Assembly: GCF_003318255.1 (NCBI RefSeq)
Contig: NZ_QOCF01000013.1
Coordinates: 120,932 to 184,931 of the forward strand
DNA from: Ruegeria sp. A3M17
GTDB lineage: Bacteria > Pseudomonadota > Alphaproteobacteria > Rhodobacterales > Rhodobacteraceae
Length of the DNA: 64,000 bases
Direction of reading: 5' to 3'
Below are positions 25,752 through 34,555 of the stretch, piece by piece. Both the position numbers and the translations under genes were made by a program. Each line of letters begins with the position of its first letter. Position 1 is the first letter of the stretch. The notes under the pieces were generated by a model. The model did not search any database. It was not told the DNA's origin and saw nothing but the letters and a program-made list of their open reading frames with translations.

Positions 25752-26362
25752 AGGAAGCCTCCGTCAAAGTCGTCGATGGGTTTTGGTTTGGCTTTGTTGG
25801 AACCCACATCCATAATCTCGCCGTCCAGACCAAGGTCGATATGAGTAGCGATCAAGGCCGAGCCGCCCTGCCCCAGATGGGCACGAACGGCATCTGCGAA
25901 CATCTGTACGGCGTCCTTGTCCAAAGACACGGTCGGTTCGTCCAGCATCCAGATCGGCCGTCCGGTGACCAGCATCCGGGCCAGTCCAAGGCGGCGTTTC
26001 TGACCGGCGGACAGATTTCCCGCATGGCGGTCCGACAGCTCGTTCAACGCAAAGGCATCCAATGCGGGTTGGATGTCATCTGTCCCAAAGACCGAGGCCC
26101 AGAAGGCCAGGTTTTCCACAACCGTCAACGTTGGCTTCAACCCATCGGAATGAGAGGCGTAGGCAATTTGATCCTCGGCCCCGTCAATGGTTCCGCTCAA
26201 TGCCGGCTGCAACCCCGCCAGTGTACGCAGCAAGGTCGTTTTGCCGATCCCGTTTGGCCCACGCAGGATCAGTGCATGCCCGGGTTGAAGCGAGAAGTTC
26301 AGCCCCTCGAGCACGGGGATGCCCCCGCGGGTGATGGCAAGATCGGTTACGGTCAGTGTCAT
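25748..26362 (-). CDS. ccmA: Cytochrome c biogenesis ATPase CcmA
   Basis: 204-residue ABC ATPase that powers the CcmABCD complex in System I cytochrome c maturation. Walker A is GPNGIGKTT (residues 35-43), the ABC signature LSAGQKRR is near 130, and Walker B ends IWMLDEP. The short length and GPNG loop are typical of CcmA. It is the first gene of the ccmABCDG block. About 146 bases separate it from the upstream Mth938-like gene, filled partly by a roseobacter-type intergenic repeat, so it may be read from the sec operon or from its own promoter. Confidence 0.95.
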   Translation of the reverse strand: MTLTVTDLAITRGGIPVLEGLNFSLQPGHALILRGPNGIGKTTLLRTLAGLQPALSGTIDGAEDQIAYASHSDGLKPTLTVVENLAFWASVFGTDDIQPALDAFALNELSDRHAGNLSAGQKRRLGLARMLVTGRPIWMLDEPTVSLDKDAVQMFADAVRAHLGQGGSALIATHIDLGLDGEIMDVGSNKAKPKPIDDFDGGFL

Positions 26363-26452
26363 ACGGTCCCGCTTATCTTATTGCGCATAGGGGCAAAAGG
26401 CGGGATTTGCCGCAGGGCAATACCCGACCCGCTTTGGGATAAGCATCGAAAC

Positions 26453-26499
26453 GAGGGGCCAGCCCCTCGCGCTCCCCGGGATATTTTGGCCAGATGAAG
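26453..26499. repeat. Roseobacter-type intergenic repeat element
   Basis: GAGGGGC-CA-GCCCCTC (26453-26468) is a perfect hairpin followed by a conserved-looking stretch containing CCCCGGGATATTTTGG and CAGATGAAG. I recall this combination from intergenic regions of many Rhodobacterales genomes. Only one copy is seen in this window. It sits between the Mth938-like gene and ccmA and might act as a terminator or mRNA end stabiliser. Confidence 0.55.
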
Positions 26500-26508
26500 C
26501 GGATCCCG

Positions 26509-26862
26509 TCAGGTGGGAAGCAAAGCCAGCGCGATGCGGCGGCCTTCGGATAGCAGTACATTGTAGGTACGGCAGGCTGCGGGTGAGTTCATGATCTCAA
26601 CCCCCATGCCGGCCTGCTCGAGCGCCGCTCGCAGGTCAGAGGGGATGTGGGCCAGATCAGCGCCCGTTCCGATCAACAGGACATCCACATGCCCAGCCAG
26701 TGCAAGCAAAGAGGATTGATCGTCGTACCCGCCCCAACCGGCGGTGCCGGAGGGGCCAGTTAGAACCGCACCTCCGTAGACCTGACCACCAATACGGAAA
26801 AAGCCGGGCCCGTAGCCATCGACCGGTGTTGCGTTGTTATATGTGATCTCATTCAGCCGCAT
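26509..26862 (-). CDS. Mth938-like domain protein
   Basis: 117-residue cytoplasmic protein of the DUF498/Mth938 family, related to human AAMDC and NDUFAF3. Visible are the N-terminal INEITYNN-type strand (RLNEITYNN), GQVYGGAVLTGPSG, the VDVLLIGTGADLA loop and a final MNSPAACRTYNVLLSEGRR, all usual for the family. The biochemical role is unsettled; the mitochondrial relatives help assemble respiratory complex I. It overlaps the tauE stop by 14 bases and is part of the secDF run; linkage between secDF and this family recurs in alphaproteobacteria. Confidence 0.88.
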   Translation of the reverse strand: MRLNEITYNNATPVDGYGPGFFRIGGQVYGGAVLTGPSGTAGWGGYDDQSSLLALAGHVDVLLIGTGADLAHIPSDLRAALEQAGMGVEIMNSPAACRTYNVLLSEGRRIALALLPT

Positions 26863-27619
26863 GGATATCTTCTATGCCCCAAAGCGGCAGGCCCGACAAG
26901 GCGGCCAGCGCGATCACCACATAGGCCGCAGCGCGGTAGAGCTTTTCTTTTTCCGGATTGAATAGCCAGCCGCCCAACCAATTTCCCAGAAAATTCGGGA
27001 CCGACAGGGCCAAACCCAGAACGACACTGTCGAGGGTCACACGCCCCATACCGGACAGGAAGCCAAAGATGAGAAAGTCGAATCCGAAAAGGAACAACAG
27101 GATCGTGGCCCGAATGACTTCGACAGGAAGCGGGCGCGACATGTAGAACAAGATCACCGCCGGTCCAGGCAACCCCGCAACGCCGCCGAGAAAACCCGCA
27201 GCGCCACCGATCGCGGTCACCATCGCGCGCCGCACGCGGCCTTGGTAGCGTAATCCGAGGATCAGGATTGCGAGCATGAACAGAGCCAGGAAGCTGACCG
27301 CGTATCGAAAAACCTCAGGCTCGACCTGCGTGAGGACCCTCAAGCCAACAGGCAAAATCAAAGCGCAGCCCAGCAGCAACCGTGCCAGGTCGCCGCGGTC
27401 CACGGCGCGCCACGCCCGTCGCAGGTTGGGAAGTGGCCCGAAGATATCCATGATCGTCAATCCGATCAGCGCCCCAAACGGGCCGAGGAACGGTGTGGCC
27501 AGAGGCAGAAAAATCAGCGCGGTCCCAAAGCCGGAAAACCCGCGTACGATGCCGCCTAGCGTCGCTGCAAAAAAGATAACGGCCAGTCCCGTGGGGGACT
27601 GGCCGAGCAGATCAGGCAT
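26849..27619 (-). CDS. TauE/SafE family permease (sec-ccm locus copy)
   Basis: 256-residue membrane protein of the sulfite exporter TauE/SafE family, with about eight hydrophobic helices in two homologous halves. Family-like pieces are GGIVRGFSGFGTALIFLPLA near the start and GGAAGFLGGVAGLPGPAVILF in the second half. The substrate (sulfite, sulfoacetate or another organosulfur anion) cannot be predicted. The start at 27619 overlaps the secF stop by 8 bases; an ATG two codons earlier is possible. The gene is inserted between secF and the Mth938-like gene with overlaps at both ends, so it is co-expressed with them. A second family member lies near 62 kb. Confidence 0.87.
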   Translation of the reverse strand: MPDLLGQSPTGLAVIFFAATLGGIVRGFSGFGTALIFLPLATPFLGPFGALIGLTIMDIFGPLPNLRRAWRAVDRGDLARLLLGCALILPVGLRVLTQVEPEVFRYAVSFLALFMLAILILGLRYQGRVRRAMVTAIGGAAGFLGGVAGLPGPAVILFYMSRPLPVEVIRATILLFLFGFDFLIFGFLSGMGRVTLDSVVLGLALSVPNFLGNWLGGWLFNPEKEKLYRAAAYVVIALAALSGLPLWGIEDIHAAE

Positions 27620-28586
27620 CCACATTTGCGAACTGGTTGCCCGCGTTGTTGGACGGCTTCGACCAGTCGCGCTTGACGCCCAGCCACAGCAGGATGGTTG
27701 AGGCCACAAAGACTGAGGAATACGTCCCTACAATCACACCCCAGATCATCGCGAAAACAAAGCCGCGGATCACGTCCCCGCCCAGTATGTAAAGCGAGAT
27801 CAGCGCCAGCAGCGTGGTGACCGAGGTCATCACCGTCCGGCTGAGCGTTTCGTTGATCGAGATGTTCAGAACCTCTTTCAGGTCCTTTTTCTTGTACTTC
27901 CGCAGGTTCTCGCGAACACGGTCAAACACGACCACGGTGTCGTTCAGCGAATACCCCACGATGGTCAGCAACGCGGCAATGATGGCCAGATCAAACCGGA
28001 TTTGTAGTTCCGAGAAGATGCCGATGGTGAGGATTACGTCGTGGACCAATGCGGCCACCGCGCCCAAGGCGAACTGCCACTCAAAGCGCAGCCAGATGTA
28101 GACCAGCACCGCGCCGATCGCCAATACCACCGCGATAACGGCAGTTTGGATCAGCTCACCCGAGACTTTGGGGCCGACGGATTCAACGCTTTCAAATGGC
28201 AATTTGAGGCCCGGATCAGCAGCGGCAAGCACTTCACCGACCTGAGTGATCACGTCCGATGTAACTGCCTCGGCGTCTTCTTGCGCCTGGATACGGATCA
28301 TCGCGACATTCTCATCCGGTCCAAAGTTTGGATCGAAGATCTCTGTGATTGTCACATCCCCCAATTCCAACGGGGCAAGGGCGTCACGATAGACTCCGAC
28401 ATCAATCTCTTGGGTGCTTTGCGTCCGGATCGTTGTGCCACCGCGGAAGTCGATGCCGAAGTTCAGCCCCTGTAGCATGAAGGACGTGAACGCCACGATC
28501 ATCATCAAGGCCGAGATACCCAGCCAGATTTTCCATCGGCTGAAGAAATCGAACGAGGTATTCTGGGGTACGAGTTTCAGTCTCAT
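27612..28586 (-). CDS. secF: Protein translocase subunit SecF
   Basis: 324-residue inner membrane protein that, with SecD, uses the proton gradient to pull proteins through the SecYEG channel. It has an N-terminal helix, a periplasmic P1-type domain with the FRGGTTIRTQS motif (about residues 40-60) and five further helices including DTVVVFDRVREN, the classic SecF motif. The ATG at 28584-28586 is one base from the secD stop, with GAGG inside the end of secD as binding site; an upstream ATG inside secD is less likely. Confidence 0.96.
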   Translation of the reverse strand: MRLKLVPQNTSFDFFSRWKIWLGISALMMIVAFTSFMLQGLNFGIDFRGGTTIRTQSTQEIDVGVYRDALAPLELGDVTITEIFDPNFGPDENVAMIRIQAQEDAEAVTSDVITQVGEVLAAADPGLKLPFESVESVGPKVSGELIQTAVIAVVLAIGAVLVYIWLRFEWQFALGAVAALVHDVILTIGIFSELQIRFDLAIIAALLTIVGYSLNDTVVVFDRVRENLRKYKKKDLKEVLNISINETLSRTVMTSVTTLLALISLYILGGDVIRGFVFAMIWGVIVGTYSSVFVASTILLWLGVKRDWSKPSNNAGNQFANVDA

Positions 28587-28587
28587 G

Positions 28588-30249
28588 TCAAACCTCGATC
28601 GTTTTCGGGCGGCGGCGTTCAAACCAGATCACGATCATCAGGCGCGTCACGAAGATCGCGGTGAAGACCGAGGTCAGAATGCCCAGACCCAGCGTGATGG
28701 CAAAACCGCGCACCGGACCGCTGCCCATCGCAAACAGGATAACAGCGGTGATGAATGTGGTCACGTTTGCGTCCAGAATGGCCGACAACGCCTTTTCATA
28801 ACCCAGTTCGATTGCGCGCGCCGGGCCTCTGGCGGATTTCAGTTCTTCGCGGATACGCTCAAAGATCAGCACGTTGGCATCCACCGCCATACCAACCGTC
28901 AGCACGATACCGGCAATACCGGGCAGTGTCAGGGTGGCGCCGATCAGGGACAACAGACCAAACAGCAGGCCGACGTTGATGATCAGGGCGATGTTGGCAA
29001 AGAGACCAAACAATCCATAGCTGAGCGCCATAAAGGCCAGTACCGCGACAAAGGCCACAATAGTTGCGACCTTACCCGCGTCGATGCTGTCCTGCCCCAG
29101 TTCGGGGCCGATGGTACGCTCTTCGAGGAATTCCAGCCCGGCAGGCAGCGCGCCTGCACGCAACAGAACGGCCAGATTGGTGCTTTCCTCAACGGTGAAG
29201 TTGCCGGTGATGATGCCCGAACCGCCGGGAATGTGGCTTTGAATGACAGGGGCCGAGATGACCTCATCATCAAGAATGATGGCGAACGGCTGGCCGATGT
29301 TTTCCAGCGTATAGTCGCCGAATTTGCGTGCTCCCGATGTGTTGAACCGGAAGCTGACCGCTGGGCGACCGTTCTGGTCGAAGGCTGGCTGCGCGTCTAC
29401 CAGCTCTTCACCGGTGACGACTGGGGCCGACTCGACTGTGTAAAACAAACCGGTTTCGTCGATGGAGGGGAGGACCTTTTCGCCAATCCCTGGCACTGCG
29501 TCCGGGTTGGTGCCCCGCCCCACAACGGGATTGAAAGTCAGTTGAGCAGTGGTGCCGATTATCTCTTTCAGTTCGCCAGCACTGCCAATACCCGGCACCT
29601 GTATTAGGATACGATCCGCACCCTGGCGCTGGATCGTGGGTTCACGCGTTCCGACCTCATCAATCCGGCGGCGCACAATCTCAAGCGACTGGCGCACAGT
29701 GCGGTCGTCTGTGGCAAGTTTTTCCGCCTCGGACAACTGAACGACGATTGTGTCGCCCTCAGACCGTGCCTCGATATCGGTCGCACCTACCCCGGTCAGG
29801 GTTTGCACCTGACGGGCCAGGCCGCGCACAACTTCAAGCGCGCGCGACATCCCCTCGGGCTGGCTGATGCGCACCCGAATCTCATCCGGAGCCGACTCTT
29901 GTTTGCGGATGGTGCCTACGGTGGCGCGTTCATCCCGCAATGCATCACGGATTTCGGGCCACATGGCCTCCATCCGGGATTCGTACACATCGCCGACCTG
30001 AACTTCGGCCAACAGATGCGCACCACCGCGCAGATCGAGGCCCAGATTGACCAGCGATGACGGCAGCCAATTCGGCCATTGCGCCGCCTCAGCCTGCATT
30101 TCGGGAGTGTCGATGCCAAGCTCAATTGCAGCCTTGGCATCGTTGGATTGCTCGACGCGCGTATAAAACGCATTCGGAAGGGCAAGGATCAGACCGATCA
30201 CGCAGACCAGCCAGATCAGAACCCGCTTCCAGGTATCAATTTGCAGCAT
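28588..30249 (-). CDS. secD: Protein translocase subunit SecD
   Basis: 553-residue inner membrane partner of SecF with one N-terminal helix, a large periplasmic P1 head and five C-terminal helices. The motif LGLDLRGGAHLLAEV lies near residue 70 and the RND-type core shows TLPGIAGIVLTVGMAVDANVLIFERIREE near 440-465. Length is normal for alphaproteobacterial SecD. It follows yajC by 33 bases and precedes secF by one base. A long plus-strand open frame inside this gene is antisense only. Confidence 0.97.
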   Translation of the reverse strand: MLQIDTWKRVLIWLVCVIGLILALPNAFYTRVEQSNDAKAAIELGIDTPEMQAEAAQWPNWLPSSLVNLGLDLRGGAHLLAEVQVGDVYESRMEAMWPEIRDALRDERATVGTIRKQESAPDEIRVRISQPEGMSRALEVVRGLARQVQTLTGVGATDIEARSEGDTIVVQLSEAEKLATDDRTVRQSLEIVRRRIDEVGTREPTIQRQGADRILIQVPGIGSAGELKEIIGTTAQLTFNPVVGRGTNPDAVPGIGEKVLPSIDETGLFYTVESAPVVTGEELVDAQPAFDQNGRPAVSFRFNTSGARKFGDYTLENIGQPFAIILDDEVISAPVIQSHIPGGSGIITGNFTVEESTNLAVLLRAGALPAGLEFLEERTIGPELGQDSIDAGKVATIVAFVAVLAFMALSYGLFGLFANIALIINVGLLFGLLSLIGATLTLPGIAGIVLTVGMAVDANVLIFERIREELKSARGPARAIELGYEKALSAILDANVTTFITAVILFAMGSGPVRGFAITLGLGILTSVFTAIFVTRLMIVIWFERRRPKTIEV

Positions 30250-30282
30250 TACCCTGCCTTTTCAAGGAATTGTAGCGCGAAG

Positions 30283-30570
30283 TTACTTCGCTGGTTCAGT
30301 CTTGTTCAGAACCTGCGCGATGGTCGACTTGACCACACGAACCTTCACACCCTCGGCGATTTCAACTTCGATCTCGTTGTCGCCTTCCTTGACCTTGGAC
30401 ACCTTGCCGATCATTCCACCCTGGGTGACGACCTGATCGCCGCGACGCACCGCTTCGACCATGGCCTGATGTTGCTTCATCTTTTTTTGCTGCGGACGGA
30501 TCAGCAGAAAATACATGATCGCGAAGATCAGGATCAGCGGGAGAAACTGGGCGATTGCGCCACCTTCCAT
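30283..30570 (-). CDS. yajC: Preprotein translocase accessory subunit YajC
   Basis: 95-residue inner membrane protein associated with SecDF. It has one N-terminal helix (QFLPLILIFAIMYFLLIRPQQK, the hallmark of YajC) and a small soluble domain with GDQVVTQGGMIGKV and VVKSTIAQVL. It heads the minus-strand run yajC-secD-secF. AGGAATAT upstream of the ATG can serve as ribosome binding site. The operon promoter must lie in 30571-30770, shared with the divergent MscS gene. Confidence 0.95.
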   Translation of the reverse strand: MEGGAIAQFLPLILIFAIMYFLLIRPQQKKMKQHQAMVEAVRRGDQVVTQGGMIGKVSKVKEGDNEIEVEIAEGVKVRVVKSTIAQVLNKTEPAK

Positions 30571-30771
30571 GGGATATTCCTTTGTTCAGACCTTGCGGCA
30601 CCGTTCCGCAAATTTGGCCGGAACCTATGCTTTGAAATGTCTGTTTGCAAGCAAAGGCGTTGATGTGTCCCACAGGAACCTGACACAGGTGCAACAACAA
30701 CCAACCAATCGTTGCAGATATGTCCTATGCAGATGTCTTTATTTGGCTATAGTCACGCATCAGGAGGGACA

Positions 30772-32436
30772 ATGAGAGCTCGTTACAAACCATTCCAATC
30801 GTTGACGCTTTTGCTGTCTCTACTGGCCTTAGCCCTGTGTCTGGCAACGCCACTTTGGGCACAGGAATCACCCGCTGAAATCGCCAAGCCCGAAGCAGAA
30901 GAAACGGACAGTTTCAAAGCACCCGTTATTGTGGACGGTGACATGCTGTTCTTCCTGCGTGGCTCCAGCGCCCTACCTGCGCCGGAACGGGCAGAAAGCG
31001 TTCAGAACAAGATCATTGAGGTGGCCGAAGCCTCGGAGAACCCCACGGTCGATATCTCCTTCGAAGACACCGATTTGGGCATACGCATCCGTGCCGACGA
31101 TGTGATCGTATCAATTGTGACTGTTGCAGACGCCGAGCTGGACCAGATGGAGCTGGACGTTCTCAGTTTCCTCCATGGTCAGGCCATCGAAGAAGCTATC
31201 CTCGCCTATCGATCCAATCGCACCGAGCAGGCGCGTGTGTCCGGTGCGATTGAGGCCGCAGCATGGACCATTGGCTTTGCCGCTTTCGTGCTGATGATCC
31301 TTTGGCTGCACCGTAGGATTCGGCGAAAGACACTACAACTTGTCTCGCGCCATCTTAAGGACGTGGAAACTGTCACAGCCAAAAGCGTTCAGGCCGAAGC
31401 GATTGCCGCGCTGGTACGCTATGGGCTGAACTTCGTTCTCCTAATCATCTTCTTTCTCGGGTTTTACTACTACCTCTCGTTTGTACTGCTGGCCTTTGCA
31501 GAAACACGGTATTTCGCACAACTTCTGCTTACCTATCTGACCGAACCCGTGCTGTTGATATTCAAGGGCATACTCAGCTATCTCCCCAATCTGATTATGC
31601 TGAGCCTGATAACTTGGATCAACTTGTACATTATCAAGGGGATGCGGGTGTTCTTTGACGCGGTCGAAGCGGGTTCATTCGACATGGGCGATTTCGAAAA
31701 GCACTGGGTCAGCCCAACCTTCAACATTGCCCGTGTTGTGGTGATCATGATCGCCCTGGTCTTTGCCGTTCCCTACATCCCCGGGTCCGACTCGGCCGCG
31801 TTCCAGGGGTTGACGATCCTGGTGGGTGCCATGCTGTCGCTGGGTGCAAATTCTGTCGTCTCCAACATGCTGGCCGGCCTTTTCGTGATTTACCGCCGGT
31901 CAACCTCGATCGGTGACCGGATTCAGATTGGCGACCACATCGGCGATGTGGTTCAGATCAAACTGATGGAGACGCATCTGAAATCCATCAAGAACGAACT
32001 GATCTCGATCCCTAATGCGCAACTGATGAATTCGGATGTAGTGAATTTCTCGAAGAGAACCGATGGGAGCGGGCTGCTGCTGCACACTACGGTTGGCATC
32101 GGCTACGAAGAACCGCCCGAGAAGGTCGAGGCGATGCTGATTGAGGCCGCCAACCGAACCAAAGGCATCAAGGCCAAGCCTGAACCCTTTGTTTTGTGGA
32201 CCGCATTGGCGGATTACGCCATCAACTACCAGATCAACGGCTATACGACCCGTGGCAGCATCATTCCGAAGATCCGGTCGGACCTGCATCGCAATATCGT
32301 CGCCGTGTTCAATGAAAACAGTGTGCAGATCATGACGCCCTCTTACATGGCTGATCCGCCCGAACCGAAGATCCCTGCCGAGCATTGGGATGGCCATCTG
32401 GCGCATGAAACACACGAGGATGCCGATAAGTCGTAA
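30772..32436 (+). CDS. MscS-family mechanosensitive ion channel
   Basis: 554-residue channel that opens under membrane tension to release solutes during hypo-osmotic shock. A signal peptide (about 1-28, ending LWAQ) leads into a periplasmic domain to about residue 165, then four or five helices. The pore helix region is AMLSLGANSVVSNMLAGLF, followed by the beta domain with GDRIQIGDHIGDVVQI and the mixed C-terminal domain. The N-terminal extension makes it larger than small MscS (286 residues), similar to YbdG/MscM-type channels. The start at 30772 is preceded by AGGAGGGAC; an ATG 60 bases upstream lacks such a site. Confidence 0.92.
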   Translation: MRARYKPFQSLTLLLSLLALALCLATPLWAQESPAEIAKPEAEETDSFKAPVIVDGDMLFFLRGSSALPAPERAESVQNKIIEVAEASENPTVDISFEDTDLGIRIRADDVIVSIVTVADAELDQMELDVLSFLHGQAIEEAILAYRSNRTEQARVSGAIEAAAWTIGFAAFVLMILWLHRRIRRKTLQLVSRHLKDVETVTAKSVQAEAIAALVRYGLNFVLLIIFFLGFYYYLSFVLLAFAETRYFAQLLLTYLTEPVLLIFKGILSYLPNLIMLSLITWINLYIIKGMRVFFDAVEAGSFDMGDFEKHWVSPTFNIARVVVIMIALVFAVPYIPGSDSAAFQGLTILVGAMLSLGANSVVSNMLAGLFVIYRRSTSIGDRIQIGDHIGDVVQIKLMETHLKSIKNELISIPNAQLMNSDVVNFSKRTDGSGLLLHTTVGIGYEEPPEKVEAMLIEAANRTKGIKAKPEPFVLWTALADYAINYQINGYTTRGSIIPKIRSDLHRNIVAVFNENSVQIMTPSYMADPPEPKIPAEHWDGHLAHETHEDADKS

Positions 32437-32508
32437 CCGGCGCTACACCCCGCCTTTCAGATGGTGCATAAGCAGTTTCAGTGATTCACGCATTTAAGGA
32501 TCTGAACC

Positions 32509-33801
32509 ATGCACGACATCCGCGCCATTCGCGAAAACCCCGCCGCCTTCGACGCCGCACTTGCGCGCCGTGGGGACGCGCCGGTGTCGTCAGATTTGCT
32601 GAGACTGGACGAAAGCCGCCGAGCCAAGATTCAGTCCGCAGAAACGGCACAAGCCGAACAGAACAAGGCCAGCAAAGAAGTCGGTGCCGCCAAGGCACGC
32701 GGCGACGAGGATGAATTCCAACGCCTGCGCGCACTGGTCGCCGAGAAAAAGGCCGAAATCGCCCGGATGCAGACCGAGGCCAAGGATCTGGACGCGCTGC
32801 TAACTGATCAGCTGATCCGCATCCCGAACCTGCCAGCCGAGGACGCACCAGAAGGTGCGGACGAGAACGACAATGTCGAGGTCAACCGCTGGGGCACTCC
32901 GCGTGAGTTGGATTTTGCCCCGAAAGAGCATTTTGAAATCGAGGCCGTTCAGAACGGCATGGATTTTGAAACGGCGGCAAAGCTGTCCGGCTCGCGCTTT
33001 GTCCTGTTGTCCGGCGGCGTCGCCCGCGTTCACCGCGCACTGGCGCAGTTCATGCTGGACACGCACATCAACGAAAACGAACTGACCGAAGTGAATGCTC
33101 CGGTTCTGGTTCTGTCCGAGATGATGCAGGGCACAGGCCAATTGCCGAAGTTTGGCGAAGACAGCTATCAGACCCGCGAAGGCTGGTGGCTGATCCCGAC
33201 GTCCGAGGTGTCGCTGACCAATATCGTCAACGACACGATGATTGAAGAAAGCTACCTGCCCCGCCGCTACACCGCGCATTCCCTGTGCTTCCGGTCTGAG
33301 GCCGGATCGGCTGGCAGGGACACGCGCGGCATGTTGCGCCAGCACCAGTTCGAAAAGGTCGAAATGGTCTCGGTCACCCATCCCGTCAAGTCGGATGATG
33401 AGCAAAAACGCATGCTGCGCTGTGCCGAGGGTATTCTGGAAAAGCTGGGCATCCCCTATCGCACCGTGATCCTGTGCACAGGCGACATGGGCTTTGGCGC
33501 GCGCCGTACCTTTGACATCGAAGCATGGCTGCCGGGTCAGGATACGTACCGTGAGATCAGTTCAGTCTCGACTTGTGGTGATTTTCAGGCGCGCCGGATG
33601 AACGCGCGCTTCCGTCCCGAGGCAGGGGGCAAACCGGAATACGTTCACACGCTGAACGGATCGGGTCTGGCTGTTGGGCGCTGCCTGATCGCCGTGCTGG
33701 AAAACGGCCAGAACGCAGACGGCACCGTCACCCTGCCCGAGGTTCTGGCCCCCTATCTGGGTGGTAAGCTGACGCTGCAACTGGACGGCACGCTGGCATA
33801 A
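32509..33801 (+). CDS. serS: Seryl-tRNA synthetase
   Basis: 430-residue class II aminoacyl-tRNA synthetase that charges tRNA-Ser and tRNA-Sec. The N-terminal antiparallel coiled coil (about residues 27-105, rich in Lys, Glu and Ala) grips the long variable arm of tRNA-Ser. Motif 2 is [20 protein letters not shown] and motif 3 is [15 protein letters not shown], both complete. Length is normal. The ATG at 32509 follows AAGGATCTG. It starts 72 bases after the MscS gene and may be partly co-transcribed with it. Confidence 0.98.
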   Translation: MHDIRAIRENPAAFDAALARRGDAPVSSDLLRLDESRRAKIQSAETAQAEQNKASKEVGAAKARGDEDEFQRLRALVAEKKAEIARMQTEAKDLDALLTDQLIRIPNLPAEDAPEGADENDNVEVNRWGTPRELDFAPKEHFEIEAVQNGMDFETAAKLSGSRFVLLSGGVARVHRALAQFMLDTHINENELTEVNAPVLVLSEMMQGTGQLPKFGEDSYQTREGWWLIPTSEVSLTNIVNDTMIEESYLPRRYTAHSLCFRSEAGSAGRDTRGMLRQHQFEKVEMVSVTHPVKSDDEQKRMLRCAEGILEKLGIPYRTVILCTGDMGFGARRTFDIEAWLPGQDTYREISSVSTCGDFQARRMNARFRPEAGGKPEYVHTLNGSGLAVGRCLIAVLENGQNADGTVTLPEVLAPYLGGKLTLQLDGTLA

Positions 33802-33803
33802 GA

Positions 33804-33831
33804 AAACCGGCGGCCAACAGGGCGCCGGTTC
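33804..33831. terminator. Hairpin between serS and the HhH gene
   Basis: AACCGGC (33805-33811) pairs with GCCGGTT (33824-33830). On the minus strand the stem runs into TTTTC, so it best fits termination of the HhH/histone-like gene. For serS the hairpin comes 3 bases after the stop but has no T-run. Confidence 0.55.
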
Positions 33832-33855
33832 AAGAGGCTTAAGGGCGGAGAAGGC

Positions 33856-34464
33856 TTACTTCTTCGCCTTTTTCTTATCCTTCTTTTTATCTTTTTTCTT
33901 ATCTTTCTTCTTGTCCGTCTTGTCGGCCTTTTTCTTTTTGTCTTTCTTCTTATCTTTCTTCGCCTTGGCCTTCACCTTGTCCTTGGCTTTTGAAAAGACG
34001 GCTTCCATTTCCTCAAGCTTTTTAGCGGCCTTTTCAGCCTTGGCTTTGGCCTTAGCCTTCTTTTTTGCCTTGGCTTCTGCCAGTTCGGCTGCGGCCTTTT
34101 CCTCAGCCGCTTTGCGCGCAGCCTCTTCCGCCCGCTTCTCGGCAGCGGCGGCGGCGATGGTCTTGCGGGGCGCTGTTCGGCGCGCTGCGGGCTTTTTGAC
34201 AGGCGCGCGGCGCGTACTTGTTTTCGCAGCAGGGCGTTTGGCGGCTGGTTTCACCGCGGCGGGTTTGGCGGCTGCCGGTTTCGCCGCAATCGCCTCTTTC
34301 GCGGTGGCGATCAAAACGGCTGCGCGGGCTTTGCCGATACGAGGAACTTTGACCAGTGCAGCGGGGGTTGCCTTGGCAACGGCTTCAGCGGTTTTGAAAC
34401 CGTTGGCGGTAAGTGACTTTCCTAGCCCCTCTCCAACGCCTTTTATTGCGGTCACTGCGGTCAT
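33856..34464 (-). CDS. RadA-like HhH domain fused to a histone-H1-like tail
   Basis: 202-residue highly basic protein. Residues 1-55 look like a RadA/HhH_5-type helix-hairpin-helix domain (IKGVGEGLGKSLTANGF, then KVPRIGKARAAVLIATA), which binds DNA backbone non-specifically. Residues about 60-100 are Ala/Lys/Pro-rich as in histone H1 and bacterial AlgP/Hc1-like proteins. Residues about 105-155 are Ala/Lys/Glu coiled-coil-like, and the last 45 or so are almost only Lys and Asp (KKDKKKDKKK repeats). It probably coats or compacts DNA, or binds RNA. AAAGGA precedes the ATG. The low-complexity 3' end (33859-33960) is prone to length variation. Confidence 0.8.
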   Translation of the reverse strand: MTAVTAIKGVGEGLGKSLTANGFKTAEAVAKATPAALVKVPRIGKARAAVLIATAKEAIAAKPAAAKPAAVKPAAKRPAAKTSTRRAPVKKPAARRTAPRKTIAAAAAEKRAEEAARKAAEEKAAAELAEAKAKKKAKAKAKAEKAAKKLEEMEAVFSKAKDKVKAKAKKDKKKDKKKKADKTDKKKDKKKDKKKDKKKAKK

Positions 34465-34555
34465 TCTTTGTCCTTTCCGATTTTCCCTGCATTATCTTAT
34501 GTATACCAGATAAACGCTCTCACAAGCCAGTGCCCAGAGATGCAGGTCATTTGTG

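Noticed and set aside
28414..29607. 397-codon plus-strand frame, Gln/Asp/His-rich
   Set aside because: Antisense of secD and secF; its odd composition is what complementary GC-rich codons produce.
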